Positions 6,683-13,711 of a stretch of DNA of 13,711 nt are shown piece by piece. The stretch spans positions 1 to 13,711 of the forward strand of contig PKWK01000076.1 in NCBI GenBank assembly GCA_003133205.1. Reading direction: 5' to 3'. How positions within the stretch are numbered: position 1 is the first letter of the stretch; each line of letters starts with the position of its first letter. The stretch is from Granulicella sp. (GTDB taxonomy: Bacteria; Acidobacteriota; Terriglobia; Terriglobales; Acidobacteriaceae). Made by a program: the position numbers and the translations under genes. The notes beneath the pieces were generated by a model. It worked only from the letters and a program-made list of their open reading frames with translations. It was not told the origin of the DNA and made no database searches.

Positions 6683-9217
6683 TCATGCGCGTGATGGACT
6701 TGGGACCGCAAGGCGAACTTTGCCCTCTTTCGTAACAAGCGTGATCGTCGCTGCTTCCATCCTGCGTGAGGTCGCTTCGATCGTCAGAGTTCCCGGCCTC
6801 TTTGTGGCTTGAACGATGACTTGGGCAAGGCCGTTGAACAGGCTGCGTTCCGGTTTCTTATCCGATTCTTGGCAGTTGGGATCGCCATTGCCAACACCGA
6901 TCACGATTCCCTCACCTTTGACCTTGAACGCGACGAAGGCGTCAGCATTGGGAACATGGAGCCCATCCTTATCCACGGCTTCCACGCGAATGATTGCAAC
7001 GTCCTCGCCGTCGGCAGAAATTTCCATGCGATCTGCCGAGAGCACAATCCGCGCTGCTGCCCCCGTAGTGCGCCGCGTTTCTGTCATCACGACTTTGCCG
7101 TTCTTCGTGCCTCGCGCCTCAAGCACGCCAGGAGTGTAGTTCACTTTCCATTCCAGGTGATACTGAGGAGCGACTTTTTGCGAGCCAAGGCTTTTCCCGT
7201 TGAGGAAGAGTTCAACGCTATCGAGATTGGATTCTACCTGCACGAGGATTTCTTCGCCCTCTCTCCCTGGCCAGTTCCAGTGCGGGAACACGTGCAGGAG
7301 CGGCTTGTTATCCCACCATGCCTTGTAGTGAAAATACGCATCTTTGGGGAACCCGCATGTATCTACGATGCCGAATTGCGAACTCACGCTTGGCCACGCA
7401 TAGGGAGAAGGCTCTCCACGATAGTCGAAGCCGGTCCAAGCGAATCCACCCGAGAGCCAAGGCCTGGAGTTGTAGAAGTTCCACCATGCCTGCCCTTCAT
7501 TCACATTGGTGTTTGGATAGACGATGTCGTACGAACTTACCCAGTTGCGCAGTTTGTCCTTCGTGTAAATCCCCCGAGTGAACAATGCGCTGGCAGTCTC
7601 CGTGCCGATCAGAAACTGTTTTGGGTGCTCCTTGCGATAGTTGTCGATCTGCGAAAGATTGTAGTTGAAGCCCATCACGTCGAGGCAAGGTGCGAGGGCT
7701 TTGTCGTAGGATCCATTGACTGCCGCGGTGCAAAGACGAGTAGGGTCTAGTTCGTGAGTGCGCTGTTGCATGGCGCGGATGACGCGCGGCCCCGCTAAGT
7801 CTTGCTGAAGCTCCCACTCTTCATTTCCCATCGACCAGAGAAAAATGGATGGATGATTGCGGAATCGACGAATCATGGTTGACAATTGTGCCAATCCTTC
7901 ATCGCTGGACGACATGATCCGCGTCTCGCAAAGAACCAAGACTCCCATTCGGTCGCAAGCGTCAATCAGTTCCGCCGTAGGAATATTGTGGGATGTGCGA
8001 ATGGCATTGCAGCCCATTCCCTTCAGCACTTCCAAACGAAATGCTTGCAGACGATCGGGCACGGCCGCGCCTACGCCCGCATGGTCCTGGTGATTGCAAG
8101 TACCTTGAATGGGCGTCTTTAGTCCGTTGAGCAGAAACCCTTTTTCCAGGTCCCACGTCAGCGTGCGCACGCCAAAGCTGGCCTTATCGCGGTCGCGAAC
8201 TTTACCATTTGCTTCAACTGTAGCGACAGCGTAATAGAGGGTCGGAGTTTCCAGAGACCAGATCGCGGGACGAACGATTTTGGTTCTAGCGGTGAAACTC
8301 TGTTTGCCGTCGACAGGAATTTCGACATCTGGCGATTCGGCGACTGCGACCGCTTTTCCCGTCTCGTCGAGTATTCGCCAGTGGACGCGGCACGTTTCTC
8401 TTAGGCTCCCAGTATTCTCAACCAACGTGCTTAGATTCAGCATTGCGCCGCCCGGTTCAGCCTCGGTGCGAATGACCGTATCCCACTGTCCGACGTGTAG
8501 TTTGTCCACCTTCGTGAGCCATGTGTGGCGATAGATTCCGGCTCCTTCATAGAACCACCCATCTCCATAGGACGCGTCCACTCGGACGGCAATGGTGTTC
8601 GGGTGTCCGTAGTTCAAAAAGTCTGTCAGGTCGAATCCGAATGGAGCATAGCCACTATCGCTGCGACCGATAAATACGCCGTTGCAGAATACCAATGCGC
8701 TTCGGAATATGCCGTCGAAGTCTACATAGATGCGCCGCCCCTCATCCTCCTTGGGAATATCGAAAGTTCGGCGATACCAACCTACACTGGTCTCTGGATA
8801 TTTGCGGCCCAGCGGCTTATAGCCGTGCGCCGTCAGTGCCGGGTCGTTTACAAAAGGTAACTCTACCGCCCAATCATGAGGCAGGTTGAGAGATCGCCAT
8901 TGGGAGTCATCGAACTTTGGCTGCGCAAAACGGAAGTTACCGGTCTTGGCGAAATCCCCCTGGTCGGCTCCAAGGTTGAGGTCCTTCGCCGGATCGGTGG
9001 CGTGCCCTTGGAAAAATCGCCAGTCGAAGTCGAACAGAAGATGCTCTCGGGGAGCCAAATCGATCTCAGGAATTCCCTGGATCACTCCTTCGTGTTCAGC
9101 CTTTTCTACCGCGTCCGAAAGCAACTCTGAATGGGCAAAGGCAGGTTTGAGCAGGATGCTGCCGGCGGCGATAAGCGAGGCGGATTGAAGAAGCTCGCGG
9201 CGAGAGACTTTTGACAT
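6683..9217 (-). CDS. GH2 beta-galactosidase-like exo-glycosidase, Tat-exported
   Basis: The 844-residue enzyme is predicted to hydrolyse terminal beta-linked sugars with retention of configuration. Residues 1-28 form a twin-arginine signal (VSRRELLQ, then a hydrophobic core ending AFA), implying export after folding. The GH2 sugar-binding domain covers about 55-240 (NLPHDW, VGWYRRTF, GIFRSALVFCNGVFIGRSDSGY). An Ig-like domain runs to about 350. The TIM barrel covers 355-640, with IRTSHN at 406-411, GNEEW holding the predicted acid/base Glu466, IGTETAS holding the predicted nucleophile Glu540, and GGFAWTGFDYRGEPSPY. A DUF4982-type beta domain (about 650-712, SVELFLNGKSLG) and a further C-terminal beta-sandwich (about 722-820) complete it, as in many Bacteroidetes and Acidobacteria GH2 enzymes. 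The start at 9217 has AAGGGA 8 bases upstream; a GTG 28 codons earlier would bury the Tat motif. The sugar (galactose, glucuronic acid or other) is not decided. It follows receptor 2 on the same strand. Confidence 0.93.
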   Translation of the reverse strand: MSKVSRRELLQSASLIAAGSILLKPAFAHSELLSDAVEKAEHEGVIQGIPEIDLAPREHLLFDFDWRFFQGHATDPAKDLNLGADQGDFAKTGNFRFAQPKFDDSQWRSLNLPHDWAVELPFVNDPALTAHGYKPLGRKYPETSVGWYRRTFDIPKEDEGRRIYVDFDGIFRSALVFCNGVFIGRSDSGYAPFGFDLTDFLNYGHPNTIAVRVDASYGDGWFYEGAGIYRHTWLTKVDKLHVGQWDTVIRTEAEPGGAMLNLSTLVENTGSLRETCRVHWRILDETGKAVAVAESPDVEIPVDGKQSFTARTKIVRPAIWSLETPTLYYAVATVEANGKVRDRDKASFGVRTLTWDLEKGFLLNGLKTPIQGTCNHQDHAGVGAAVPDRLQAFRLEVLKGMGCNAIRTSHNIPTAELIDACDRMGVLVLCETRIMSSSDEGLAQLSTMIRRFRNHPSIFLWSMGNEEWELQQDLAGPRVIRAMQQRTHELDPTRLCTAAVNGSYDKALAPCLDVMGFNYNLSQIDNYRKEHPKQFLIGTETASALFTRGIYTKDKLRNWVSSYDIVYPNTNVNEGQAWWNFYNSRPWLSGGFAWTGFDYRGEPSPYAWPSVSSQFGIVDTCGFPKDAYFHYKAWWDNKPLLHVFPHWNWPGREGEEILVQVESNLDSVELFLNGKSLGSQKVAPQYHLEWKVNYTPGVLEARGTKNGKVVMTETRRTTGAAARIVLSADRMEISADGEDVAIIRVEAVDKDGLHVPNADAFVAFKVKGEGIVIGVGNGDPNCQESDKKPERSLFNGLAQVIVQATKRPGTLTIEATSRRMEAATITLVTKEGKVRLAVPSPSRA

Positions 9218-9283
9218 CGAGTGTTTCCCTTTTCCCCATTCGCAGGCACTATAAGTAATCGCCGCAAACGGAACTCCGGAAGC

Positions 9284-9350
9284 GGTCTGCCGTTTTTGCA
9301 CGACAGACCAGCCGGGGTTGTGTTCTCAGCTTTGTCTGTTTACCCAGACC
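9284..9350. repeat. Two inverted repeats of a GTCTG/CAGAC element
   Basis: GGTCTG (9284-9289) is mirrored by CAGACC (9304-9309) after 14 bases, and GTCTG (9334-9338) by CAGAC (9345-9349) after 6 bases. The two CAGACC copies are 41 bp apart. They lie 67-133 bp before the GH2 start codon, where an operator would be expected. The arms are short, so chance is possible. Confidence 0.3.
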
Positions 9351-9398
9351 ACCTTGGCCGAAAGCTGAATGTGTCTAGATTGTGGGCGGTAATTGTGG

Positions 9399-9439
9399 CC
9401 GGGGAAATTGCCGTGCATGCTACACGACAGTTTCCCCGG
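9399..9439 (-). terminator. Strong hairpin after receptor 2, weak as terminator
   Basis: Read on the minus strand, CCGGGGAAACTG (9439-9428) pairs with CAATTTCCCCGG (9410-9399) with one mismatch. The stem continues inward through CGTG and CACG to a 7-base loop. The stem totals about 17 positions and starts 28 bases after the receptor 2 stop. No U tract follows, so it may protect the 3' end of the receptor message or only partly stop transcription into GH2. Confidence 0.5.
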
Positions 9440-9466
9440 GATCAAATAAGTTAGCGAAATAGTTTA

Positions 9467-12400
9467 TTACCAAATAACTTTTGCGGATAGCTGCAATTGA
9501 CGGGCCAGGTTGCTTTGACCGGATGGCCCCCTCGTGATCGTACCAAAGCTGGTATCGTTCGAGCTGCCATCCGGCCCCTGAGCCCACAGCGGGTGATTTA
9601 GAACGTTGAAGGCTTCCAAGCGCACCTGAAGCCTTAAGGTTTCCGGGAGCGTGAAGTTCTTCGACAGGTTAGCGTCAAATTGGTGAGTCCTGAGTAGCCG
9701 GATCCCGGTGTAGATGTTGTCGGGATACGGCGCATAGCTCGGCTGCTGCAGGAAATTTGCTCCATTCGGGCAGGTTCCGTCATAGTCGTATGCCAGTGGA
9801 ACAAGGCCATAAACGGTGCTGCCCTTGGGTTCGGAGTATTGTTCAGCGCAGGCTGCCGCCAGGCGGATGTATCCGTTATCGGCCTGAACGTGAGGCTTCA
9901 CGTATGCATTGTGCAGGTAAATCTCATTGGGATTGCCAGGAAGGATCCAGGGCGAACCCGACTGGAAGATGTACAAGCTGCCCAGCTCCCAACCGCCGAT
10001 GGCGGCATCCGCAATCCGGTTCATGTTGGGCAGTAACCCCCGCCCGCGGCCAACCGGAAGATCGTAAACACCGGACAGAGTGGCGCGGAAGGTGTGGTCG
10101 TTTCCGTCAATCTGACGATAGGGGATGCGATATGTTGTATCTCTCCAGCCGCCTGAATCCATCAGCTTGGAAAAGTTGAAGGTTCCGTGTATGACCAAGG
10201 AGTTTTTCATCTGGTGCAGGCCGGTAACCTGGAGCGAGTTGTACCAGGTGTGGGCACCGTTCTGCTGCCACTCGGTGATGCCGCCGAACTCAGGGTACGG
10301 CTGGGTTAGAACGAGAGCGTTGAGGGTTGACGAGGTGTAATCACTGGATCCCTGGAATCCATTGATTCCCTTGAACGGATTTGTGATATTGTCGTTGCTG
10401 CAATTTTCGTATCTGCCGCCGTTGTTTTCGGGATTGCAATTGAGAGATTGATAGGCGGCGGCGTTCTGGTGGTTAATGTCGTCGCTGCTGTCGCCGTTGA
10501 AAAGCTGGCTTCCGATGTAAGAGATGTCTATGACATCCTTTGATAGGAATTGGCGCTCAACTCCCGCGGAGTAATTCCAGAAGCTGGGCAGCCTGTAATT
10601 CGGATTGAGGAACCAGGGACCCTGCCCGAGTTGTTCCAACATCCCCAGCGTGGATCCTGTGGGCTGAACAACCGACGAATAGGGGTTATTGATCTGGTTG
10701 GCAAGATTTGGACGGACGCTCCCGGGGTAGTTGGGATCGTTAGCCAGATAGTTGGTGGTGGCGTTGTATCCGGCCGAGTTCGGAGCCAATTGCGGGCTCT
10801 TCATCGACTCACCGAAGCCGCCGCGAATGACCGTTCTTTCGTTCAAAGCATAAGCGAAGCCGACGCGTGGCTGGATGTTGCCCCATTGCATAGGATAGCC
10901 CCCACGTGGATTGCCATTCACTCCAAGGTAGGTGACTCCACCGAGAAGCTGGGTAAAGCCCGGAACGGTGACAGAGGAGCTAACGGGATTGACCGTGTTG
11001 GCAGCGAACGCGTAGTTACCCATGTTGTGCCGCTCCACCTCTGCAGGCATGAAGTCCCAGCGCAGGCCTAAATTGAGAGTCAATTTCGTTGTCAGTTTCC
11101 AGTCGTCCTGAACAAAAGGAGCCCAGTAATGATCGGACCAGAAGGTTTTTACGTTGATTGTATTGCTACCCGAGGTCGGGTTGCCAAGCAGGATGGAAGC
11201 GATGGAGTTGCCGCTGGCTTGATCCCACGAGCCGCAACTGCCGCAGTTGGTCTGGGTCCAGGTGCGATCGTACCAGAAGTTGTTTCCGCCGCCGATGACG
11301 TCTTTCACAGACTGCTGAAAGCGGCCATCAAGGCCGGCGTGAATTGTATGTTTGCTCTTGATCCAGGTCATTGTTGGAAAAATCGAAAGGGAGTTGCTGA
11401 CCGTTTGACCATTGCTGTTGGTTCCAAAAGATGCGAACTCGCTTATATTGAGATAGGGAAACTCAGCCATTGCGGCCGGTCCCATCGCCTGCGTCTGTGC
11501 GCTGGTCCATCCAAGATTGGTCGGATCATAAGCGGGCCCGTTATAGCTGTAGTCGGCCCGAACGGACACATTGGCTTTGAAGTCAAGTAGCAGGCTGGGA
11601 GTAAGGGTGTGCGTTTCGTCGAGCGTGAAGGTGTGGCTGCGCTCGCCGTGAGGCAACTGGCCTTCCTGTTCAGGCCCGGTAAAACCATCGTAACTGCGCA
11701 CCTCGACCCGTTCCCAATATCCGTAGTGGAGACTGAAATTGTCTCGTGGTGATAGTTTATGGTCGAGTTTGCCAAGAACGTTTCGATATCGATTGACATC
11801 AGGCCCAGTGACGGTGTAGTTGCTCGCGAAGGGATTGGAACCGTTGGAGGTTGTCGTATTAGGCGCCGGGTAAAGCTTCATTATCGCTTGAGCCATCGGA
11901 TTGATGCGCGACGCAGGGATGACATTGGCCTTCGAAGTCGGGTTGATGGTGTCAGTTGGGCCAAACGGAACGCGGACCCATGTTCCACCCGAGTTTTGCG
12001 AAATGTTCAAAGGATCGAGAATGCTGATGGGGGAGTATCCAGAGCCGTTCCAATAAGTCAGGTTCGAGAAATCTCCATTGATCCATTGGGGACTGGGAAC
12101 CGACTCGACAATCGTGTTCGGCTCAATCTCGTGCCAGTTTTCGTATTGCATAGTGAAGAAGGTTTTGTCGCGTCCGTTGTAAACCTTGGGCAGAACCACC
12201 GGGCCATCCAACTCCGCGCCGTACTGGTCCCACTTCATGGGTGGGGTTAAAAAGGGCTTCAGGTTGGTTCCGGGCGTCGCCCTGCTGATGGCCCAATCGT
12301 TTTGCCATGTGTTGGCGTCAAGCCAGGTCCGGCGCGCGTACTCATATACGTCGCCATGGATTTTGTTGGTGCCCGATTTCAGGATCACATCTTCGACGCC

Positions 12401-13105
12401 GCCGGCCATGAGGCCAAATTTCGCATCATAGGGGGTGGAGACAATCTTGAATTCCTGTACCGAGTCAACCGGCGGAACATAAGCAATTTTTGCATTGCCG
12501 GTGTTGTTGATGGTGGACGCGGTGTTCGATACGCCATCCAGCATCAGTGCGGTGTTGCCCGAGCCGCCGCCGTTGATAGAGAGATTTGCCTGGGTATCGT
12601 CGAATGGCCGTTGCCATTGTATGCTGCCAGTCCACAGTGCGCCGGAATTCAGGACCGCCAGCATGCCGGGATCGCGTCCGTTCAGCGGCAGCTCAGTAAC
12701 ACGCGTGTTTTCGACCACTTCGCCGATATCCGCTTTGCCGGCGTCGAGTACCGTGTCGGCGTTCACAGTGACGGTTTCGGTATTACTGCCAATTTTCAGG
12801 CTGAAGTTTACTGTCGATGTTTGATCCACGTGCAGAACGATTCCAGTATGGATGCCGGTTTCAAAACCGGTCGCTTTAACCGATACGGAATAGTTACCTG
12901 CGATTAAATAGGGGATTGTATAAACTCCCGCTCTGTTCGTAACCGTCGCGGTTTCAACACCGGTGTCGACGTTGCGTGCGGTTACGGCAGCCTTCTGCAT
13001 AACGGCGCCAGTATTGTCTGTTACCTGCCCTGTAAACTCCTGCGCTCCTAGGAAACCGGCGGGCAACAGAAGCCCGAAGAGCAATAACACACGCGTAATT
13101 TTCAT
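9467..13105 (-). CDS. Oar-like TonB-dependent outer-membrane receptor (receptor 2)
   Basis: The 1212-residue protein has the same plan as receptor 1 but differs widely in sequence. The signal peptide is residues 1-21 (MKITRV, then a Leu-rich core, cleavage after LGA). A carboxypeptidase-regulatory-like domain covers about 24-105 (GQVTDNTGAVMQKAAVTARN). ETVTVNAD (110-117) is in TonB-box position. The family hallmark ELPLNGRD is at 138-145. The plug includes LSINGGGSGNTALMLDGVSN and PPVDSVQEFKIVSTPYDAKF. The barrel fills the rest and ends in Trp (SAKVIW), the expected aromatic C-terminus. The start at 13105 is supported by GAGAGG 8 bases upstream and by the immediate signal peptide; the longer frame to 13168 adds residues unlike a signal sequence. 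It probably imports a sugar or peptide ligand; the GH2 gene 249 bp downstream on the same strand favours a glycan. Two CRP-type sites lie upstream. The ligand is inference. Confidence 0.92.
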   Translation of the reverse strand: MKITRVLLLFGLLLPAGFLGAQEFTGQVTDNTGAVMQKAAVTARNVDTGVETATVTNRAGVYTIPYLIAGNYSVSVKATGFETGIHTGIVLHVDQTSTVNFSLKIGSNTETVTVNADTVLDAGKADIGEVVENTRVTELPLNGRDPGMLAVLNSGALWTGSIQWQRPFDDTQANLSINGGGSGNTALMLDGVSNTASTINNTGNAKIAYVPPVDSVQEFKIVSTPYDAKFGLMAGGVEDVILKSGTNKIHGDVYEYARRTWLDANTWQNDWAISRATPGTNLKPFLTPPMKWDQYGAELDGPVVLPKVYNGRDKTFFTMQYENWHEIEPNTIVESVPSPQWINGDFSNLTYWNGSGYSPISILDPLNISQNSGGTWVRVPFGPTDTINPTSKANVIPASRINPMAQAIMKLYPAPNTTTSNGSNPFASNYTVTGPDVNRYRNVLGKLDHKLSPRDNFSLHYGYWERVEVRSYDGFTGPEQEGQLPHGERSHTFTLDETHTLTPSLLLDFKANVSVRADYSYNGPAYDPTNLGWTSAQTQAMGPAAMAEFPYLNISEFASFGTNSNGQTVSNSLSIFPTMTWIKSKHTIHAGLDGRFQQSVKDVIGGGNNFWYDRTWTQTNCGSCGSWDQASGNSIASILLGNPTSGSNTINVKTFWSDHYWAPFVQDDWKLTTKLTLNLGLRWDFMPAEVERHNMGNYAFAANTVNPVSSSVTVPGFTQLLGGVTYLGVNGNPRGGYPMQWGNIQPRVGFAYALNERTVIRGGFGESMKSPQLAPNSAGYNATTNYLANDPNYPGSVRPNLANQINNPYSSVVQPTGSTLGMLEQLGQGPWFLNPNYRLPSFWNYSAGVERQFLSKDVIDISYIGSQLFNGDSSDDINHQNAAAYQSLNCNPENNGGRYENCSNDNITNPFKGINGFQGSSDYTSSTLNALVLTQPYPEFGGITEWQQNGAHTWYNSLQVTGLHQMKNSLVIHGTFNFSKLMDSGGWRDTTYRIPYRQIDGNDHTFRATLSGVYDLPVGRGRGLLPNMNRIADAAIGGWELGSLYIFQSGSPWILPGNPNEIYLHNAYVKPHVQADNGYIRLAAACAEQYSEPKGSTVYGLVPLAYDYDGTCPNGANFLQQPSYAPYPDNIYTGIRLLRTHQFDANLSKNFTLPETLRLQVRLEAFNVLNHPLWAQGPDGSSNDTSFGTITRGPSGQSNLARQLQLSAKVIW

Positions 13106-13282
13106 TTTGGTAGCCTCTCGAGTTGCATCGAAGTCGCCTGCGGGCCACGTCGCACTCTGTTGGCGCAATCATGGTCTTTCCCTGGAACAACCGTTGGTCG
13201 CCATACGACTCAAATCGCGAGATTTCGTTTGGCCAAAGTCTTAGAACAGCGGGTCGCCGAGATTTTTGTCTGGGCAATGTAA

Positions 13283-13310
13283 TGAATATCGGGTGCAACG
13301 CTAGTCCCAA
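13283..13310 (-). promoter_or_regulatory. Weak candidate promoter of receptor 2
   Basis: On the minus strand TTGGGA (13310-13305), 16 bases, TATTCA (13288-13283) is the best sigma70-like pair I see. A start near 13276 would put the centre of the nearer CRP-type site at about -58, close to the usual class I position of -61.5, and leave a leader of about 170 bases. The hexamers match only three positions each. Confidence 0.22.
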
Positions 13311-13325
13311 TTATGGATTGCACGA

Positions 13326-13341
13326 TGTGACGGCCATCACG
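13326..13341. promoter_or_regulatory. CRP/FNR-type operator, receptor-proximal
   Basis: TGTGA-CGGCCA-TCACG fits the CRP pattern TGTGA-N6-TCACA in nine of ten fixed positions. It lies 221-236 bp before the receptor 2 start codon in non-coding DNA. A catabolite-type regulator would suit a glycan-uptake gene. Binding is inferred from the pattern alone. Confidence 0.5.
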
Positions 13342-13430
13342 CAGCCATAAACAACGTCGGACTAGGAGTTTTCTTAGGCAAAGGGTTCAATTAGTAGCGG
13401 AGTCTCAGCATTTTGCGCCTACTAATTCAT

Positions 13431-13464
13431 AGGAGGTGTGATGCAAGTCACGTCAAAAGGATAG
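13431..13464 (+). other. Perfect AGGAGG before a 7-codon frame
   Basis: AGGAGG (13431-13436) stands 4 bases before ATG 13441, an ideal translation start, but the frame ends after 7 codons (MQVTSKG, TAG at 13462-13464). The same frame after the TAG stays open for about 49 codons to TAA at 13612, without recognisable features. It could be a leader peptide, the remains of a broken gene, or chance. Confidence 0.25.
13437..13452. promoter_or_regulatory. CRP/FNR-type operator, receptor-distal
   Basis: TGTGA-TGCAAG-TCACG has the same ten fixed bases as the nearer site, 111 bp away, with a different spacer. It overlaps the ATG of the 7-codon frame on the plus strand, so it might act on a rightward transcript as well as on receptor 2. 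Confidence 0.45.
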
Positions 13465-13492
13465 CTGTGCTCACGAAGCTCACACCTCAGAC

Positions 13493-13704
13493 CTGGAGCC
13501 TTCCCGGGCTTTCTGTTCTCAAAACCCGTCGCGGCCGAAGCAGCTGGGTGCCTTTATCGGGAAGCCTGTGTGCCCGACCTCTTATCCATCGTAATGGCTC
13601 CAGTAACCGTGTAAAAGGGTGACCGATCTCGCGCGAGACGATGCCGACAAGCGGCATAGACGGGAAGCGAGTCCGGGTGACGTACGCGCAGCGGAAGTAC
13701 GTCA
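13493..13704. other. Hairpin-rich non-coding stretch, unassigned
   Basis: CTGGAGCC (13493-13500) is mirrored by GGCTCCAG (13596-13603), with CTTCCCG (13500-13506) and CGGGAAG (13558-13564) nested inside. Three hairpins then follow in 78 bases: TCTCGCGCGAGA (13627-13638), ATGCCG-ACAAG-CGGCAT (13641-13657) and TGACGTAC-N11-GTACGTCA (13678-13704). Frames here (13413-13622 plus, 13487-13711 minus, an open frame from ATG 13641) show no known domain. It may be a structured RNA or the end of a mobile element continuing beyond the window; I cannot assign it. Confidence 0.4.
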
Positions 13705-13711
13705 AGTTCAC

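Noticed and set aside
6809..7750. 313-codon plus-strand open frame
   Set aside because: It is antisense to the GH2 catalytic and C-terminal domains, which have clear motifs; no ribosome site or protein family.
6041..13464. Amber reassignment to a sense codon, suggested by TAG inside both the TPR gene and the frame at 13441
   Set aside because: The 94-residue gene appears to end normally at TAG (947-949), and the long genes contain no internal TAG. Two isolated cases are better explained by decay or error.
13487..13711. Group II intron or transposase fragment
   Set aside because: I looked for domain V-like sequence, reverse transcriptase motifs and transposase DDE signatures and saw none. 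The hairpins alone do not prove it and the element would continue beyond the window.

Overview
The window most likely comes from an Acidobacteriota genome (class Terriglobia or close relatives). The reason is two very large outer-membrane receptors of the Oar-like type: a signal peptide, a carboxypeptidase-regulatory-like beta-sandwich, a plug, then a roughly 1000-residue TonB-dependent barrel. These are characteristically abundant in that phylum. A Tat-exported GH2 glycosidase and a small CxxC helical protein of a type I associate from memory with these genomes fit the same picture. The assignment is an inference; no rRNA or other marker is present.

Layout. Positions 1-604 hold no gene I can support, only a strong inverted repeat at the left edge. 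A small plus-strand gene (665-949, 94 aa) follows behind a candidate promoter and a hairpin that touches its Shine-Dalgarno sequence. The plus-strand receptor 1 (1347-5270, 1307 aa) has its own candidate promoter and ends in a perfect 16-bp hairpin terminator (5288-5323). This terminator can also serve the genes converging from the right. The rest of the coding content is on the minus strand. In order of transcription it is receptor 2 (13105-9467, 1212 aa), a GH2 beta-galactosidase-like enzyme (9217-6683, 844 aa), and a secreted tetratricopeptide-repeat protein (6208-5531) whose frame is broken by one in-frame TAG.

How it may work. Receptor 2 and the GH2 enzyme lie head to tail with 249 bp between them, so they look like a small carbohydrate-use locus: glycan or oligosaccharide capture at the outer membrane, then exo-cleavage of a beta-linked sugar by an exported enzyme. 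A long hairpin sits between the two genes and could let them be expressed at different levels. Receptor 1 converges on this group and may belong to the same locus or simply be another of the many receptors in such genomes. The TPR gene seems to be decaying, or carries a sequencing error.

The least ordinary part is the 600 bp upstream of receptor 2. It carries two TGTGA-N6-TCACG sites 111 bp apart that match the CRP/FNR-type operator pattern, a perfect AGGAGG in front of a 7-codon reading frame, and a run of hairpins up to the right edge that no coding frame explains. I found no rRNA, tRNA, CRISPR array, complete insertion sequence, defence system or clearly new multi-gene system.
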